64,000 nucleotides of DNA from Vibrio sp. DW001 (GTDB lineage: Bacteria > Pseudomonadota > Gammaproteobacteria > Enterobacterales > Vibrionaceae): positions 434,001 to 498,000 of the forward strand of contig NZ_CP091975.1 of assembly GCF_029016285.1 (NCBI RefSeq), given 5' to 3'. Positions within the stretch are counted from its first letter, which is position 1; each line of letters begins with the position of its first letter. The position numbers and the translations under genes were made by a program. Of this stretch, positions 1 through 8,448 are shown piece by piece. A model generated the notes under the pieces. It saw only the letters and a program-made list of their open reading frames with translations, made no database searches and was not told the DNA's origin.

Positions 1-307
1 TGCACTTAACTTCGTATTCCACGGTGGTTCTGGCTCTTCTGAAGAAGAGATTCAAGAGTCTATCGGTTATGGTGTTATTAAAATGAACATCGATACTGAT
101 ACTCAATGGGCATGTTGGGATGGTATCCGTCAATACGAAGCGGCTAACCGCGAATTCTTGCAAGGTCAAATCGGTAACCCAACTGGTGAGTCAGCACCTA
201 ACAAGAAACATTACGATCCACGCGTATGGTTACGTGCTGCTCAAGTTTCTATGGTTACGCGCCTTGAAAAAGCGTTCTCTGACCTTAATGCTTTAGACGT
301 ACTATAA
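1..307 (+). CDS. fbaA: Class II fructose-bisphosphate aldolase, C-terminal part
   Basis: Only the C-terminal ~100 residues are inside the window; the gene is cut by the left edge and the frame is open from base 2. The enzyme cleaves fructose-1,6-bisphosphate to DHAP and glyceraldehyde-3-phosphate in cytoplasmic glycolysis and is zinc dependent. Visible are the phosphate-binding stretch FHGGSGS followed by SIGYGVIKMNIDTDTQWA, which carries the NxDTD signature of class II aldolases, and the family-typical end with DPRVWLRAAQ. A strong terminator follows 24 bases after the stop. Identity is confident; nothing can be said about the N-terminus. Confidence 0.95.
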   Translation, partial: ALNFVFHGGSGSSEEEIQESIGYGVIKMNIDTDTQWACWDGIRQYEAANREFLQGQIGNPTGESAPNKKHYDPRVWLRAAQVSMVTRLEKAFSDLNALDVL

Positions 308-330
308 TTCGTTTAAATCGTTAAATAGTA

Positions 331-357
331 AAAACCGCTCGATTGAGCGGTTTTTTT
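331..357 (+). terminator. Rho-independent terminator after fbaA
   Basis: A six-base-pair GC-rich stem (CCGCTC/GAGCGG, loop GATT) is flanked by AAAA on the left and followed by seven T. It ends the fbaA transcript. Confidence 0.9.
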
Positions 358-647
358 GTGCTTAAATTTCACAACTGCATAACAATAAACAACATTAGTA
401 GTGAAATTGTCGTTATTCTTAATTTAGAGTCTGGATCTTTTCTTGGTGGTTGCGTTATCGTCTACCTAACAAGAAACATGTCTCTTTATGAACGATAAAA
501 CAACAGTATGCTAATGTAATATAAATTAATTTTATGTAATTTTGTTTTGAGCTGACTACAGCGATATAAATCATGATGCCTTCGCTACGAGAATAAAATT
601 CTTATAGCGGTAAGGAAATTGTTTAACTAATTTTTAAGGATGGGAAA
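358..647. other. Intergenic region with leader hairpin upstream of mscS
   Basis: No gene was seen between the fbaA terminator and mscS. The region is AT-rich and should hold the mscS promoter, which could not be assigned with certainty. At 579-615 there is an imperfect inverted repeat: CCTT, CGCTA and AGAAT pair with ATTCT, TAGCG and AAGG around an AAA loop, interrupted by a 2x2 internal loop and a two-base bulge. It has no T-tract, so it is not an obvious terminator; it would sit in the mscS 5' leader. Confidence 0.5.
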
Positions 648-1508
648 ATGGCGAGTGAAGACACAGTAGTTGCAGGTGTAACGGATAGTCTCTCAATGGC
701 AGAGACGTGGTTTACCGATAACTCAGAACTATTGATTCAATACGGCGTAAATATCATCTCTGCTGTGCTGATTCTCTTTATTGGTAACTTGATTGTAAAA
801 GGTATAGCAAACACTGTCGCTAAGGCTTTAAATAAGAAAAATTTGGACAAAGCGGTTGTTGATTTTGTCCATGCTTTAGTTCGTTATCTTTTGTTTGTCA
901 TTGTATTGATTGCTGCGTTAGGTCGCCTTGGTGTTCAAACCGCCTCTGTGGTTGCGGTTATTGGTGCTGCAGGTTTAGCCGTTGGTTTAGCCTTGCAAGG
1001 ATCGCTTTCTAATTTTGCCGCGGGTGTCCTTATTGTTGCGTTCCGTCCTTTTAAATCGGGTGACTATGTAGAGATCGGTGGTGTAGCTGGCTCTGTTCAA
1101 TCTATTCAAATATTTCAAACAGTATTAACCACACCGGATAATAAAATGGTCGTGGTTCCAAATGGTAGTGTGATTGGTGGTGCAATTGTTAACTATTCAC
1201 ATCATGATACTCGCCGTATTGATCATGTTATCGGTGTATCATATTCTGCAGATCTTCAGAAAACGAAAGAAGTGATTACTCGAATTCTTGAAGCTGACGA
1301 ACGTATTTTAAAAGAGCCGGGAATCACGGTTGGTGTTGTTGCTCTTGCTGATTCATCGGTTAACTTTGTTGCTCGCCCTTGGTGCAGTACTGCAGATTAC
1401 TGGGCTGTTTATTTTGATACCCTTCAAGCTATCAAAGAAGGCTTGGATAAAGAGGGCATTGAGATTCCGTTCCCACAGATGGATGTGCATCTAAACAAAG
1501 AGGGTTAA
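648..1508 (+). CDS. mscS: Small-conductance mechanosensitive channel MscS
   Basis: Inner-membrane channel that opens under membrane tension and releases solutes during hypo-osmotic shock. At 286 residues it has the length of E. coli MscS. Three hydrophobic segments are visible near residues 30-50, 72-94 and 96-127. The last is the Gly/Ala-rich pore helix (AGLAVGLALQGSLSNFAAG), followed by FRPFKSGDYVEI, the start of the cytoplasmic beta domain. The ATG is preceded by AAGGATGGGAAA, a plausible ribosome-binding site. It sits between fbaA and argO as in other enterics and vibrios and is transcribed alone, with terminators on both sides. Confidence 0.95.
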   Translation: MASEDTVVAGVTDSLSMAETWFTDNSELLIQYGVNIISAVLILFIGNLIVKGIANTVAKALNKKNLDKAVVDFVHALVRYLLFVIVLIAALGRLGVQTASVVAVIGAAGLAVGLALQGSLSNFAAGVLIVAFRPFKSGDYVEIGGVAGSVQSIQIFQTVLTTPDNKMVVVPNGSVIGGAIVNYSHHDTRRIDHVIGVSYSADLQKTKEVITRILEADERILKEPGITVGVVALADSSVNFVARPWCSTADYWAVYFDTLQAIKEGLDKEGIEIPFPQMDVHLNKEG

Positions 1509-1528
1509 GTTACAATCCTTCTCATTGT

Positions 1529-1559
1529 AAAAAGGCCCCTAAATTGGGGCTTTTTTTTT
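1529..1559 (+). terminator. Rho-independent terminator after mscS
   Basis: The stem GGCCCC/GGGGC(T) with an AA-rich flank is followed by nine T, 20 bases after the mscS stop. Confidence 0.88.
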
Positions 1560-1668
1560 GGACAAAAATTGAGCTTAGAAGGGAGAAAAGAATCTTGAAT
1601 ATTCTATATTTTGTATTTTGAAGGAATGACTTTCAATATTCAAAAAATCGATGATTGAATTGTGCCCG

Positions 1669-2295
1669 TTATAGATGTTGAATGATAAGTTCTTTGGCAA
1701 GAGAGGCCGCAATGAGAAACATAATTAGAGCGACACCTATATCGATACTTGCTTTTACTTTGGGTTTTGACAGTGTTGGTGCGAGCTTAGATGCTGCAAT
1801 TGATAAGGCAAAAAACCAGACAAATGAAGCGGTCATGGTACCAATAGCGAAAGATAATCTATCACTCCCTTCAAATTGACCTCCAATGGAACCGAGGACA
1901 ACAACGGTATCCAAATAGACATGTGGGTTGAGTAGAGATACGGCGAACACACTTAGAATTACGCTGCGTCGACTTTTGACAATGGTATTGATATCGAGCT
2001 TTTCAGTCTGAGATTGAAAGGCACTTTTTAGAGATAGGTAACCGTAAAAAGTAAGAAAAGCAATGCCACCAATAGTTACCGTGCTTAATAGCAGTTCATT
2101 TTGAGACAATATGGCACCGCCACCAAAAACACCAAGTGAGATTAATAATGCATCTATCAAGCTGCACAACATCGCGGCGGTTAAATGATGATTCTTTTTT
2201 ATCCCTTGATTTAAAATATAAGCGTTCTGCGCACCAATGGGGATGATCATGCTCGCTCCCAATCCAAAACCTTGAAATAAAATCCAAAAATTCAC
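1669..2295 (-). CDS. argO: LysE-family arginine exporter ArgO
   Basis: A 208-residue inner-membrane exporter of the LysE/RhtB superfamily; E. coli ArgO (YggA) exports arginine and the toxic analogue canavanine. The N-terminus (GFGLGASMIIPIGAQNAYIL) has the family GAQN motif, and about six hydrophobic segments span the protein, ending close to the C-terminus. It is divergent from argP, whose product activates argO in E. coli, and that arrangement supports ArgO over other LysE-family members. Substrate specificity (arginine, lysine or both) is inferred from context only. Confidence 0.9.
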   Translation of the reverse strand: MNFWILFQGFGLGASMIIPIGAQNAYILNQGIKKNHHLTAAMLCSLIDALLISLGVFGGGAILSQNELLLSTVTIGGIAFLTFYGYLSLKSAFQSQTEKLDINTIVKSRRSVILSVFAVSLLNPHVYLDTVVVLGSIGGQFEGSDRLSFAIGTMTASFVWFFALSIAASKLAPTLSKPKVKASIDIGVALIMFLIAASLAKELIIQHL

Positions 2296-2412
2296 GTCTG
2301 TACCTTAATGTTGTTCAGAAATTGAATACAGCATAATGAATGTAAAGATATAAATAAATTTAATAATATTAATATATAATAAGTAATACTAATAATTATT
2401 GAGGAACACTCT
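2296..2412. promoter_or_regulatory. Divergent argO-argP control region
   Basis: This 117-bp very AT-rich spacer separates the two divergent start codons and must contain both promoters. In E. coli, ArgP binds upstream of argO and activates it with arginine as co-effector; the same arrangement is inferred here. No LysR-type T-N11-A box could be fixed with confidence. Confidence 0.55.
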
Positions 2413-3315
2413 ATGAGAGGTTTGGATTACCGATGGATAGAAACGCTAGATGCCGTGGTTGACTATCGTAGTTTTGAGAAAGCAGCAAAAAAATTGTGCA
2501 TTTCTCAATCGGCCGTTTCTCAAAGGATTAAGCAGTTGGAGAAGTGGTCTTCACAACCAGTTCTGGTAAGAGAGCAACCACCGAGAGCAACACTGGTAGG
2601 TCAAAAACTGTTAGGGCTTTATCGTAGGGTTTCTCTGTTGGAACAAGATCTCCTACCGGATCTAAACAGCAGCGACAGTGATTTACCCATCGATGTGTCA
2701 ATAGCAACTAATGCAGACAGTTTAGCCACTTGGTTGTTGCCGAGCCTTGCTCCGATTCTTTTGGAATCCAAGTTAGCGCTTAACTTCATTGTTGATGATG
2801 AAAATCGAACCTTAGAGAAACTAAGAACAGGTGAAGTGGTGGGGGCCATATGTATAGAAAACGATTCAATACCCGGTTGCGTAGCTGATTTTTTGGGGGT
2901 TTCAGAGTATATATGTGTGGCAAGCCCAGACTTCTGTCAACGTTATTTTTCTGACGGTGTCACCAGAGAATCCTTAATGAAGGCGCCAGCTGTTGTATTT
3001 AATCAATACGACCATATGCATGAACAATTTATTCAAAAAAACTTCTCTTTATCGATCACGAGTGTGGTTAAACATACAGTAAGAAGCTCAGAAGCGTTTG
3101 TTAATTTGACCACCTTAGGCGTGGCGTATTCATTGATTCCTAAACTGCAAATTAGTGAAGAACTTAAAGATGGGGGCCTGGTTAACATTGTTCCTGAGCT
3201 TAGTATTTCTAACCCGTTGTATTGGCATCACTGGCAACTGGAAAGTGGTGTGCTTAAGCAGCTTTCTAACGCAATTATCCAATACGCAAAAGAAAAACTG
3301 CCACAACAGAATTAA
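2413..3315 (+). CDS. argP: LysR-type regulator ArgP (IciA)
   Basis: A 300-residue LysR-type transcription factor. The N-terminal helix-turn-helix is clear at about residues 5-60 (AAKKLCISQSAVSQRIKQLE), and the rest is the periplasmic-binding-like effector domain. In E. coli, ArgP senses arginine and lysine and controls argO, dapB, lysP and others; it was first described as the chromosome-initiation inhibitor IciA. The match to the ArgP N-terminus (RGLDYRWIETLDAVV) and the divergent argO make this a firm assignment. The start has a GAGGAA ribosome-binding site. Confidence 0.93.
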   Translation: MRGLDYRWIETLDAVVDYRSFEKAAKKLCISQSAVSQRIKQLEKWSSQPVLVREQPPRATLVGQKLLGLYRRVSLLEQDLLPDLNSSDSDLPIDVSIATNADSLATWLLPSLAPILLESKLALNFIVDDENRTLEKLRTGEVVGAICIENDSIPGCVADFLGVSEYICVASPDFCQRYFSDGVTRESLMKAPAVVFNQYDHMHEQFIQKNFSLSITSVVKHTVRSSEAFVNLTTLGVAYSLIPKLQISEELKDGGLVNIVPELSISNPLYWHHWQLESGVLKQLSNAIIQYAKEKLPQQN

Positions 3316-3391
3316 ATCTAACGTTGTGATGACGTAAATGAAATTTTAGTCGTTAACATATCACCCTCAAATAGTAATTAAGGTTATTGGA

Positions 3392-4087
3392 ATGAAAAGA
3401 ATTCTTACGTCAATTGTCGTTATTTTATCGCTCTACAGCATACCTTCTCGGGCTGAAAACTGGAACTTTCCTCATCTAGAAACGTCTGGTTATGGTGAAG
3501 TGATTGTCAAACCCGACATGGCTGAGTTTACGGTAAGAGTGGAAGAGTCAACGCTTACTGCAGAAGACGCAAAGAAAAGAGTGGACGACGTAGTAACCGC
3601 TTTCATAGCAAGACTAACCAATGCCGGCGTATCTAGAGATGACATCTCAGCGACGAATATTCATCTGTCCCCTAAATATAGTTACCCCAAATCAGGAAAA
3701 TCAGAGCTTGTCGGATATCAAGCATCGAGAAGCATGACAGTTGTTGTGACGCAGTTAGAGCATTTGAATACCTATATTGATGGGGCGTTAGGTGATGGCA
3801 TTAATCGCATAGACACTATTAAGTTGAAAGTAACCGAACACAAAAAATATCAAGAGTTAGCCAGAAACGAGGCCATTAAAGATGCTAACGAGAAAGCACA
3901 ATCTTTGGCGAAAGGGTTCGGTATGGATCTCGATGGTGTTTGGAAAATATCGTACAACAATTCATATGCGCCGCCGATTATGATGAAAACAATGGATAGC
4001 CGAAGCGAGTCATCTCCTGCCGGATATGACGATTCTGCTTTAGTCATTAAAGATAGAGTATCGGTGATATACAAATTGGCAGATTAA
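3392..4087 (+). CDS. yggE: Periplasmic SIMPL-domain (DUF541) protein, YggE-like
   Basis: A 231-residue exported protein with a signal peptide (residues 1-21, cleavage after SRA) followed by a SIMPL/DUF541 domain that begins with ETSGYGEVIVKPDMAEFTV and contains GYQASRSMTV. E. coli YggE is annotated as an oxidative-stress defence protein, but its biochemical role is not established. It lies between argP and serA as in E. coli and shares a long bidirectional terminator with the convergent serA. Confidence 0.88.
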   Translation: MKRILTSIVVILSLYSIPSRAENWNFPHLETSGYGEVIVKPDMAEFTVRVEESTLTAEDAKKRVDDVVTAFIARLTNAGVSRDDISATNIHLSPKYSYPKSGKSELVGYQASRSMTVVVTQLEHLNTYIDGALGDGINRIDTIKLKVTEHKKYQELARNEAIKDANEKAQSLAKGFGMDLDGVWKISYNNSYAPPIMMKTMDSRSESSPAGYDDSALVIKDRVSVIYKLAD

Positions 4088-4220
4088 ACAATAAGTATTA
4101 CCATTTTTGAGGCTATTTAGTGTCTTGTTTAGAAAAAGATATGGGCAAAATAGAACGTTGATAGGACGCGAGGCTGATATTCAGAATATGACCTCACTTG
4201 TTGTGAACAAGAAATAACAA

Positions 4221-4260
4221 AACAACAAAAAAGGCATCTTCAGATGCCTTTTTTGTTGTT
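4221..4260. terminator. Bidirectional terminator between yggE and serA
   Basis: A near-perfect long inverted repeat has an 18-base arm (AACAACAAAAAAGGCATC) and its complement, with loop TTCA. The arms give A/T tracts on both sides, so it can end transcripts from both convergent genes. Confidence 0.9.
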
Positions 4261-4278
4261 TTACGAGTTGTTATACGA

Positions 4279-5508
4279 TTAGTGGAGTAGGCGAGCTCTA
4301 ATCGTGCCTTCAATCTCTTTCAGTTTCACAAGAGCTTCCTGCGAACGGCTTGCTTCTACATCAATAACCACATAGCCCATATCAGAGTTTGTTTGCAGGT
4401 ACTGACCCGCAATGTTAATACCTTCCTCAGCAAAGATGGTATTTATCTGGGTCAGGATACCTGGACGGTTCTCGTGGATATGGAGTAATCGAGATGCCTC
4501 TTTATGGATTGGTAAAGATACCTCAGGAAAGTTCACTGAAGAAAGCGTTGAGCCATTATCAGAGTATTTAGCCAGTTTGCCCGCTACTTCAATACCGATA
4601 TTCTCTTGTGCCTCTTGAGTCGACCCTCCCACATGAGGTGTTAAGATGACATTGTCAAACTTCATCAATGGTGATTCAAACGGATCCGCATTTGTTTTTG
4701 GTTCTGTTGGGAATACATCAATCGCGGCACCACCAAGATGACCCGATTCAAGTGCCTCACAAAGCGCTGGTATATCCACGACGGTTCCGCGAGCGGCGTT
4801 GATAAAGATGGCACCAGGTTTCATGCGTGAGAACTCTTCAGCACCCATCATATTTTTTGTACCATCAGTTTCAGGTACGTGAAGTGAAATAACATCACAT
4901 TTATTAAGCAATTCGCTCATGGTATGGACTTGCGTCGCGTTACCTAACGATAACTTGTTTTCGATATCATAAAAATAGACGCGCATTCCCAAGTTCTCAG
5001 CAATAATGCCGAGTTGGGTACCGATATGTCCATAACCTATGATGCCAAGTCTTTTGCCACGAGCTTCATATGAAGCATCGGCTGATTTTTTCCATATCCC
5101 ACGGTGTGCTAGAGCATTTTTTTCTGGGATGCCTCTTAACATAAGAAGAACTTGACCTAATACCAACTCAGCTACGCTGCGCGTATTGGAGAATGGGGCG
5201 TTGAATACTGGAATGCCACGTTTTGCTGCGGACTTCAGATTTACTTGGTTTGTCCCAATACAGAAGCAACCAACGGCAACTAACTTTTTTGCAGCTTTGA
5301 ATACTTCGTCTGTTAAATTTGTTCGGGATCGGATACCAATAAAATGCACATCTTTTACCGCTTCTAGCAATTCTTCATCAGATAAAGAGCCTTTGTGGTA
5401 TGCAATATTGGTATAACCAGAAGACTCTAAAACCTCTACAGTTGAAGGGTGTAGACCTTCTAACAGCAGAATTTTAATCTTATCTTTTTCCAGTGATACT
5501 TTAGCCAT
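4279..5508 (-). CDS. serA: D-3-phosphoglycerate dehydrogenase
   Basis: First enzyme of serine synthesis, oxidising 3-phosphoglycerate to 3-phosphohydroxypyruvate with NAD in the cytoplasm. At 409 residues it matches the short ACT-containing type of E. coli. Visible are the substrate-domain start, the NAD-binding loop GIIGYGHIGTQLG near residue 155, the NAARGT active-site arginine region, the catalytic His in TPHVGGSTQEAQ, and a C-terminal ACT domain (ENRPGILTQINTIFAEEGIN) that binds serine for feedback inhibition. It is divergent from no gene; rpiA lies upstream on the same strand with its own terminator between them. Confidence 0.97.
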   Translation of the reverse strand: MAKVSLEKDKIKILLLEGLHPSTVEVLESSGYTNIAYHKGSLSDEELLEAVKDVHFIGIRSRTNLTDEVFKAAKKLVAVGCFCIGTNQVNLKSAAKRGIPVFNAPFSNTRSVAELVLGQVLLMLRGIPEKNALAHRGIWKKSADASYEARGKRLGIIGYGHIGTQLGIIAENLGMRVYFYDIENKLSLGNATQVHTMSELLNKCDVISLHVPETDGTKNMMGAEEFSRMKPGAIFINAARGTVVDIPALCEALESGHLGGAAIDVFPTEPKTNADPFESPLMKFDNVILTPHVGGSTQEAQENIGIEVAGKLAKYSDNGSTLSSVNFPEVSLPIHKEASRLLHIHENRPGILTQINTIFAEEGINIAGQYLQTNSDMGYVVIDVEASRSQEALVKLKEIEGTIRARLLH

Positions 5509-5672
5509 TAATTCTCGTCCTTAAAATGGGGGGGTGTTTCGTCGGCACAAATTATAGTAATCAATGTATAACCTTTGTCTGACTTAATTGCCAAACGATG
5601 CTGCTGTACATTTTCTGACTCCTAAATTATCAAAAAAAGTGACAAAAGGGTAAGAATATTACGGAATAATTA

Positions 5673-5702
5673 ATAAAAAACGGCGCATAAATGCACCGTT
5701 TG
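5673..5702 (-). terminator. Rho-independent terminator after rpiA
   Basis: Read on the minus strand, a ten-base-pair stem (AACGGUGCAU/AUGCGCCGUU, one G-U pair) with a two-base loop is followed by a U-rich tail. It lies 27 bases after the rpiA stop. Confidence 0.82.
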
Positions 5703-5728
5703 TAGTCAAATTACGGAAAATTTATTAT

Positions 5729-6385
5729 TTACTCTTCAATTTTTGCCCCATTTGGTGTACCAGTAATGACAACATCAGCACCGCGATGAGCAAATAGACC
5801 AACGGTAACAACGCCAGGTAAAGCATTAATTTGATCTTCTAGTTGTTTGGGGTTGATGATTTTTAAGCCATACACGTCAATGATAATGTTTCCGTTGTCC
5901 GTTACCACGCCTTCGCGATAAGCAGGATCACCTCCCAATTTAACTAGCTCGCGTCCAATGAATGAACGAGCCATTGGAATAACTTCTACAGGTAGGGGGA
6001 ACTCGCCCATGACATCAACTGCTTTGCTGCCATCGACGATACAGATGAATTTGTCTGAAAGCGCGGCAACAATTTTTTCACGAGTCAGTGCTGCTCCACC
6101 GCCTTTGATCATCTCTTTTGCGGGGTTGATTTCATCTGCACCATCAACATACACATCGAGCTTATCGATTTCGTTACAATCAAAGACTTCGATTCCCAGT
6201 GCCTTCAGTTTCTCTGTTGAGTCTATAGAGCTAGATACCGCCCCTTTGATGTCATCTTTCATAGTTCCAAGTGCATCAATGAAGTGTTTAACTGTTGAGC
6301 CTGTACCAACTCCAACAATGCTTCCTGCTTCAACATACTTGAGTGCAGCCCAGCCAGCTTCCTTCTTCATTTCATCTTGTGTCAT
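5729..6385 (-). CDS. rpiA: Ribose-5-phosphate isomerase A
   Basis: Interconverts ribose-5-phosphate and ribulose-5-phosphate in the pentose phosphate pathway. The 218-residue length matches E. coli RpiA. Characteristic motifs are the phosphate-binding [12 protein letters not shown] (about 21-32), DGADEI (about 81-86) and [11 protein letters not shown], which holds the catalytic Glu near residue 103. A GGAGAA ribosome-binding site precedes the ATG. It is transcribed leftwards, 80 bases downstream of fau. Confidence 0.97.
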   Translation of the reverse strand: MTQDEMKKEAGWAALKYVEAGSIVGVGTGSTVKHFIDALGTMKDDIKGAVSSSIDSTEKLKALGIEVFDCNEIDKLDVYVDGADEINPAKEMIKGGGAALTREKIVAALSDKFICIVDGSKAVDVMGEFPLPVEVIPMARSFIGRELVKLGGDPAYREGVVTDNGNIIIDVYGLKIINPKQLEDQINALPGVVTVGLFAHRGADVVITGTPNGAKIEE

Positions 6386-6465
6386 GATGTTCTCCAGAAC
6401 GTATAATTTAATAGTAAGGGTATGATAGTCTCGATAATGCGTGCGGGATTATAGCGACTAATTGA

Positions 6466-7071
6466 CTAATTTCCCAATGTAGACCGTGACCACCGCCAAA
6501 CTTTACTTGGCGTAATAATGATAGGTAATGGGACATCCCAATTTTCGTTTGGTAGCTTGTCGACTTGTTGGCAGTCGTGAGCAATGCCAATTGGAGTTGC
6601 CCCTCGTCCGGTTTTAAACCATTGTTCTAACGTTCTATCGTAATACCCTCCCCCCATACCTAATCGGTTCCCAGTCACATCGAAAGCAACAAGTGGCGTA
6701 AATATGATATCGAGTTGAGAGATAGGAATAAGTTTGGTTTGGTCGAGCTTAGGTTCTTTTATATTGAATTTGTTTTCAATCATTGGCGTGTCTACATCGT
6801 AACGCAAAAAGAGCAGATGACCTTTAGCAAAAGGGTGTAAGACTGGTAGGTAAACGTTTTTGCCTTTTTGCCAGAAATATTCGATGGTGGGGTGCGTGTC
6901 GAGCTCGCCATCAACAGTAAGGTAGATGGCGATGTTTTCTGCTTCTTGCAGTCGCGGTAGTTGTTTTATCTTCGACAGTGCATCATTAGCCGCTATGGTT
7001 TGATCAAGAGAAGAAATATGATTTCTTTTTTGCCTGATCTCTTTACGTATTGATAAACGTAAGTCTTGCAT
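6466..7071 (-). CDS. fau: 5-formyltetrahydrofolate cyclo-ligase
   Basis: Also called ygfA. It converts 5-formyl-THF to 5,10-methenyl-THF with ATP, and in E. coli it is linked to persistence and biofilm traits. The 201-residue protein shows the family blocks GELDTHP, VYLPVLHPF and the ATP/Mg-binding GMGGGYYDRTL near residues 139-150. The ATG falls only about three bases beyond the predicted 3' end of 6S RNA, so its best ribosome-binding bases (a GGGG run) lie inside the 6S sequence. The linkage ssrS-fau is conserved in gammaproteobacteria. Confidence 0.94.
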   Translation of the reverse strand: MQDLRLSIRKEIRQKRNHISSLDQTIAANDALSKIKQLPRLQEAENIAIYLTVDGELDTHPTIEYFWQKGKNVYLPVLHPFAKGHLLFLRYDVDTPMIENKFNIKEPKLDQTKLIPISQLDIIFTPLVAFDVTGNRLGMGGGYYDRTLEQWFKTGRGATPIGIAHDCQQVDKLPNENWDVPLPIIITPSKVWRWSRSTLGN

Positions 7072-7073
7072 GA

Positions 7074-7259
7074 GGATACCCCAGAGTGCCGTTGAGGATT
7101 AATGGCCCTTGAACCAGCTGGTTCAAGGCGGATCAGCAATGGTTACCGTAGGCTTCTCGATACGAGTCGAGCTTGCGCAATAGTAATCAAGTACTAACCC
7201 TTGGGTATTGCTTATCGGCTCAGGGACTTAAATCCTGCTGACAAACACCCCAGGGTAAA
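7074..7259 (-). ncRNA. ssrS: 6S RNA
   Basis: A global regulator that binds the sigma-70 holoenzyme in stationary phase by mimicking an open promoter. On the minus strand the ends pair over twelve positions (5' UACCCUGGGGUG with 3'-end CACUCUGGGGUA, including G-U pairs). Inside are the conserved blocks UCCCUGAGCCGAUA and UCGAGAAGCCU, plus the hairpin CUUGAACCAGCUGGUUCAAG, all as in E. coli 6S RNA. It lies between zapA and fau as expected. Predicted length is about 183-186 nt; the exact ends are estimated from the closing stem. Confidence 0.93.
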
Positions 7260-7302
7260 ACAGTTTAATACGATCCTAGATAAATAGTCTACCTAGTAAA
7301 AT

Positions 7303-7599
7303 TTATTTGGGTAAATTAAGCGCTTCATCTAATGAAGCACTGAGCTGTTCAATGCGTTTTGAAATTTGGTCTTGATTGTTATCTTTTTTATTCTGCACTT
7401 GTTGCAATTCATAGCAAACATTGAGGGCTGCGATAGTGAGCAATTTTTCCGTATTGGACACTTTAGTTCGCTCTGTCATTTCTTTTAATCGATTATCAAG
7501 ATCTTGCGCAGCTTCACGCAAAGACTCTTCTTGTCCTGGAGGACAATTAACTCGAGTTAACTTACCCAATATTTCAATTTCAACCGCATGATTACTCAT
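7303..7599 (-). CDS. zapA: Cell division protein ZapA
   Basis: A small cytoplasmic Z-ring-associated protein that cross-links FtsZ filaments and recruits ZapB. The 98-residue length is close to the family norm. The N-terminal part (VEIEILGKLTRVNCPPGQEE) is the globular FtsZ-binding domain with the conserved CPPGQE, and the C-terminal half is a predicted coiled coil rich in Q, E and K. It is divergent from ygfB and directly upstream of 6S RNA, as in E. coli and V. cholerae. Confidence 0.95.
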   Translation of the reverse strand: MSNHAVEIEILGKLTRVNCPPGQEESLREAAQDLDNRLKEMTERTKVSNTEKLLTIAALNVCYELQQVQNKKDNNQDQISKRIEQLSASLDEALNLPK

Positions 7600-7620
7600 A
7601 GTGAACTAACTCTTATCACG

Positions 7621-7664
7621 TATATACCCAAGTCACCTGCGCTATAAAGTCACTTGGGTATATA
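7621..7664. repeat. 13-bp inverted repeat in the zapA-ygfB spacer
   Basis: TATATACCCAAGT at 7621-7633 is repeated as its exact reverse complement at 7652-7664, separated by 18 bases. The half-site resembles a TATACCCAAGT-type intergenic repeat that I recall as frequent in Vibrio genomes; that recollection was not tested. There is no T-tract outside the arms, so a terminator is unlikely. Confidence 0.6.
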
Positions 7665-7861
7665 TCTGTGCTATAGCCGAACAAGCACTATAGAAAATGC
7701 CATGTGAAGATTCAAGTGTTTCACACTATTACTAGCAAAATGGCGAAGTGACAACACAGTAATTCAACAATACGACCAAAAGGTAATCAAATTTTCTTTC
7801 AGTTTTCGCTAACAAGTGGAAATGCTAGAATGTGTTATCTTTAGTAAAAATGTGAGCAATC

Positions 7862-8434
7862 ATGAGCAAAACAACACTTCCAGATTATGTAACTATAGCA
7901 TCTGGACTTCAGGCATCTAGCCTTTCTGTTACTCCAGCAGAATTACACGGGTTATTAGTTGGAATGTTAAGTGGTGGGTTGTCTATTTCAGACAAAAGTT
8001 GGCAACCACTGGTTTTTGATTATACCAATGATGGGATGGGATGGCCGGATAAGGCATTAAAGTATGCGGAGTCCGTGTTATCTCTAAGTATCGAGGAGCT
8101 AACAGGTACAGATATGGAACTGTTTATGCTACTTCCTGATGATGATGCTGATTTGATGGAAATGGCAGATGCTTTGTCTGAATGGGTTAATCATTTTATT
8201 TCTGGCCTTGGTTTGGTCAATGTGGCTCTGAGAAAGGCGCCTAAAGACATAAAAGAAGCCCTTACTGATTTAGAAGAGATTAGTAAGTTAGGCATTGATG
8301 AAAATGATGATTTAGTAGAGCAAGCTGATTTACTAGAGCAAGTTATCGAGCATGTAAAAGCGTGCGTACTTACTATCCATGCAGAGTTTGGTAAAAAGCG
8401 GCCTCAAGATAAAGTGGATACAACGATACATTAA
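7862..8434 (+). CDS. ygfB: UPF0149 protein YgfB
   Basis: A 190-residue acidic UPF0149-family protein, seen as LHGLLVGML near residue 28 and the motif [14 protein letters not shown] near residue 105. Its function in this organism is unknown; in Pseudomonas aeruginosa the YgfB homologue is reported to repress ampDh3 and affect beta-lactam resistance. It starts the ygfB-ubiH-ubiI cluster, 14 bases before ubiH. E. coli has pepP between ygfB and ubiH; it is absent here. Confidence 0.9.
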   Translation: MSKTTLPDYVTIASGLQASSLSVTPAELHGLLVGMLSGGLSISDKSWQPLVFDYTNDGMGWPDKALKYAESVLSLSIEELTGTDMELFMLLPDDDADLMEMADALSEWVNHFISGLGLVNVALRKAPKDIKEALTDLEEISKLGIDENDDLVEQADLLEQVIEHVKACVLTIHAEFGKKRPQDKVDTTIH

Positions 8435-8448
8435 GGCGATACCACGAA

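Noticed and set aside
5958..6425. 155-codon frame antisense to rpiA
   Set aside because: Ser/Thr/Pro-rich shadow of the rpiA coding frame; rpiA is intact and conserved on the other strand.
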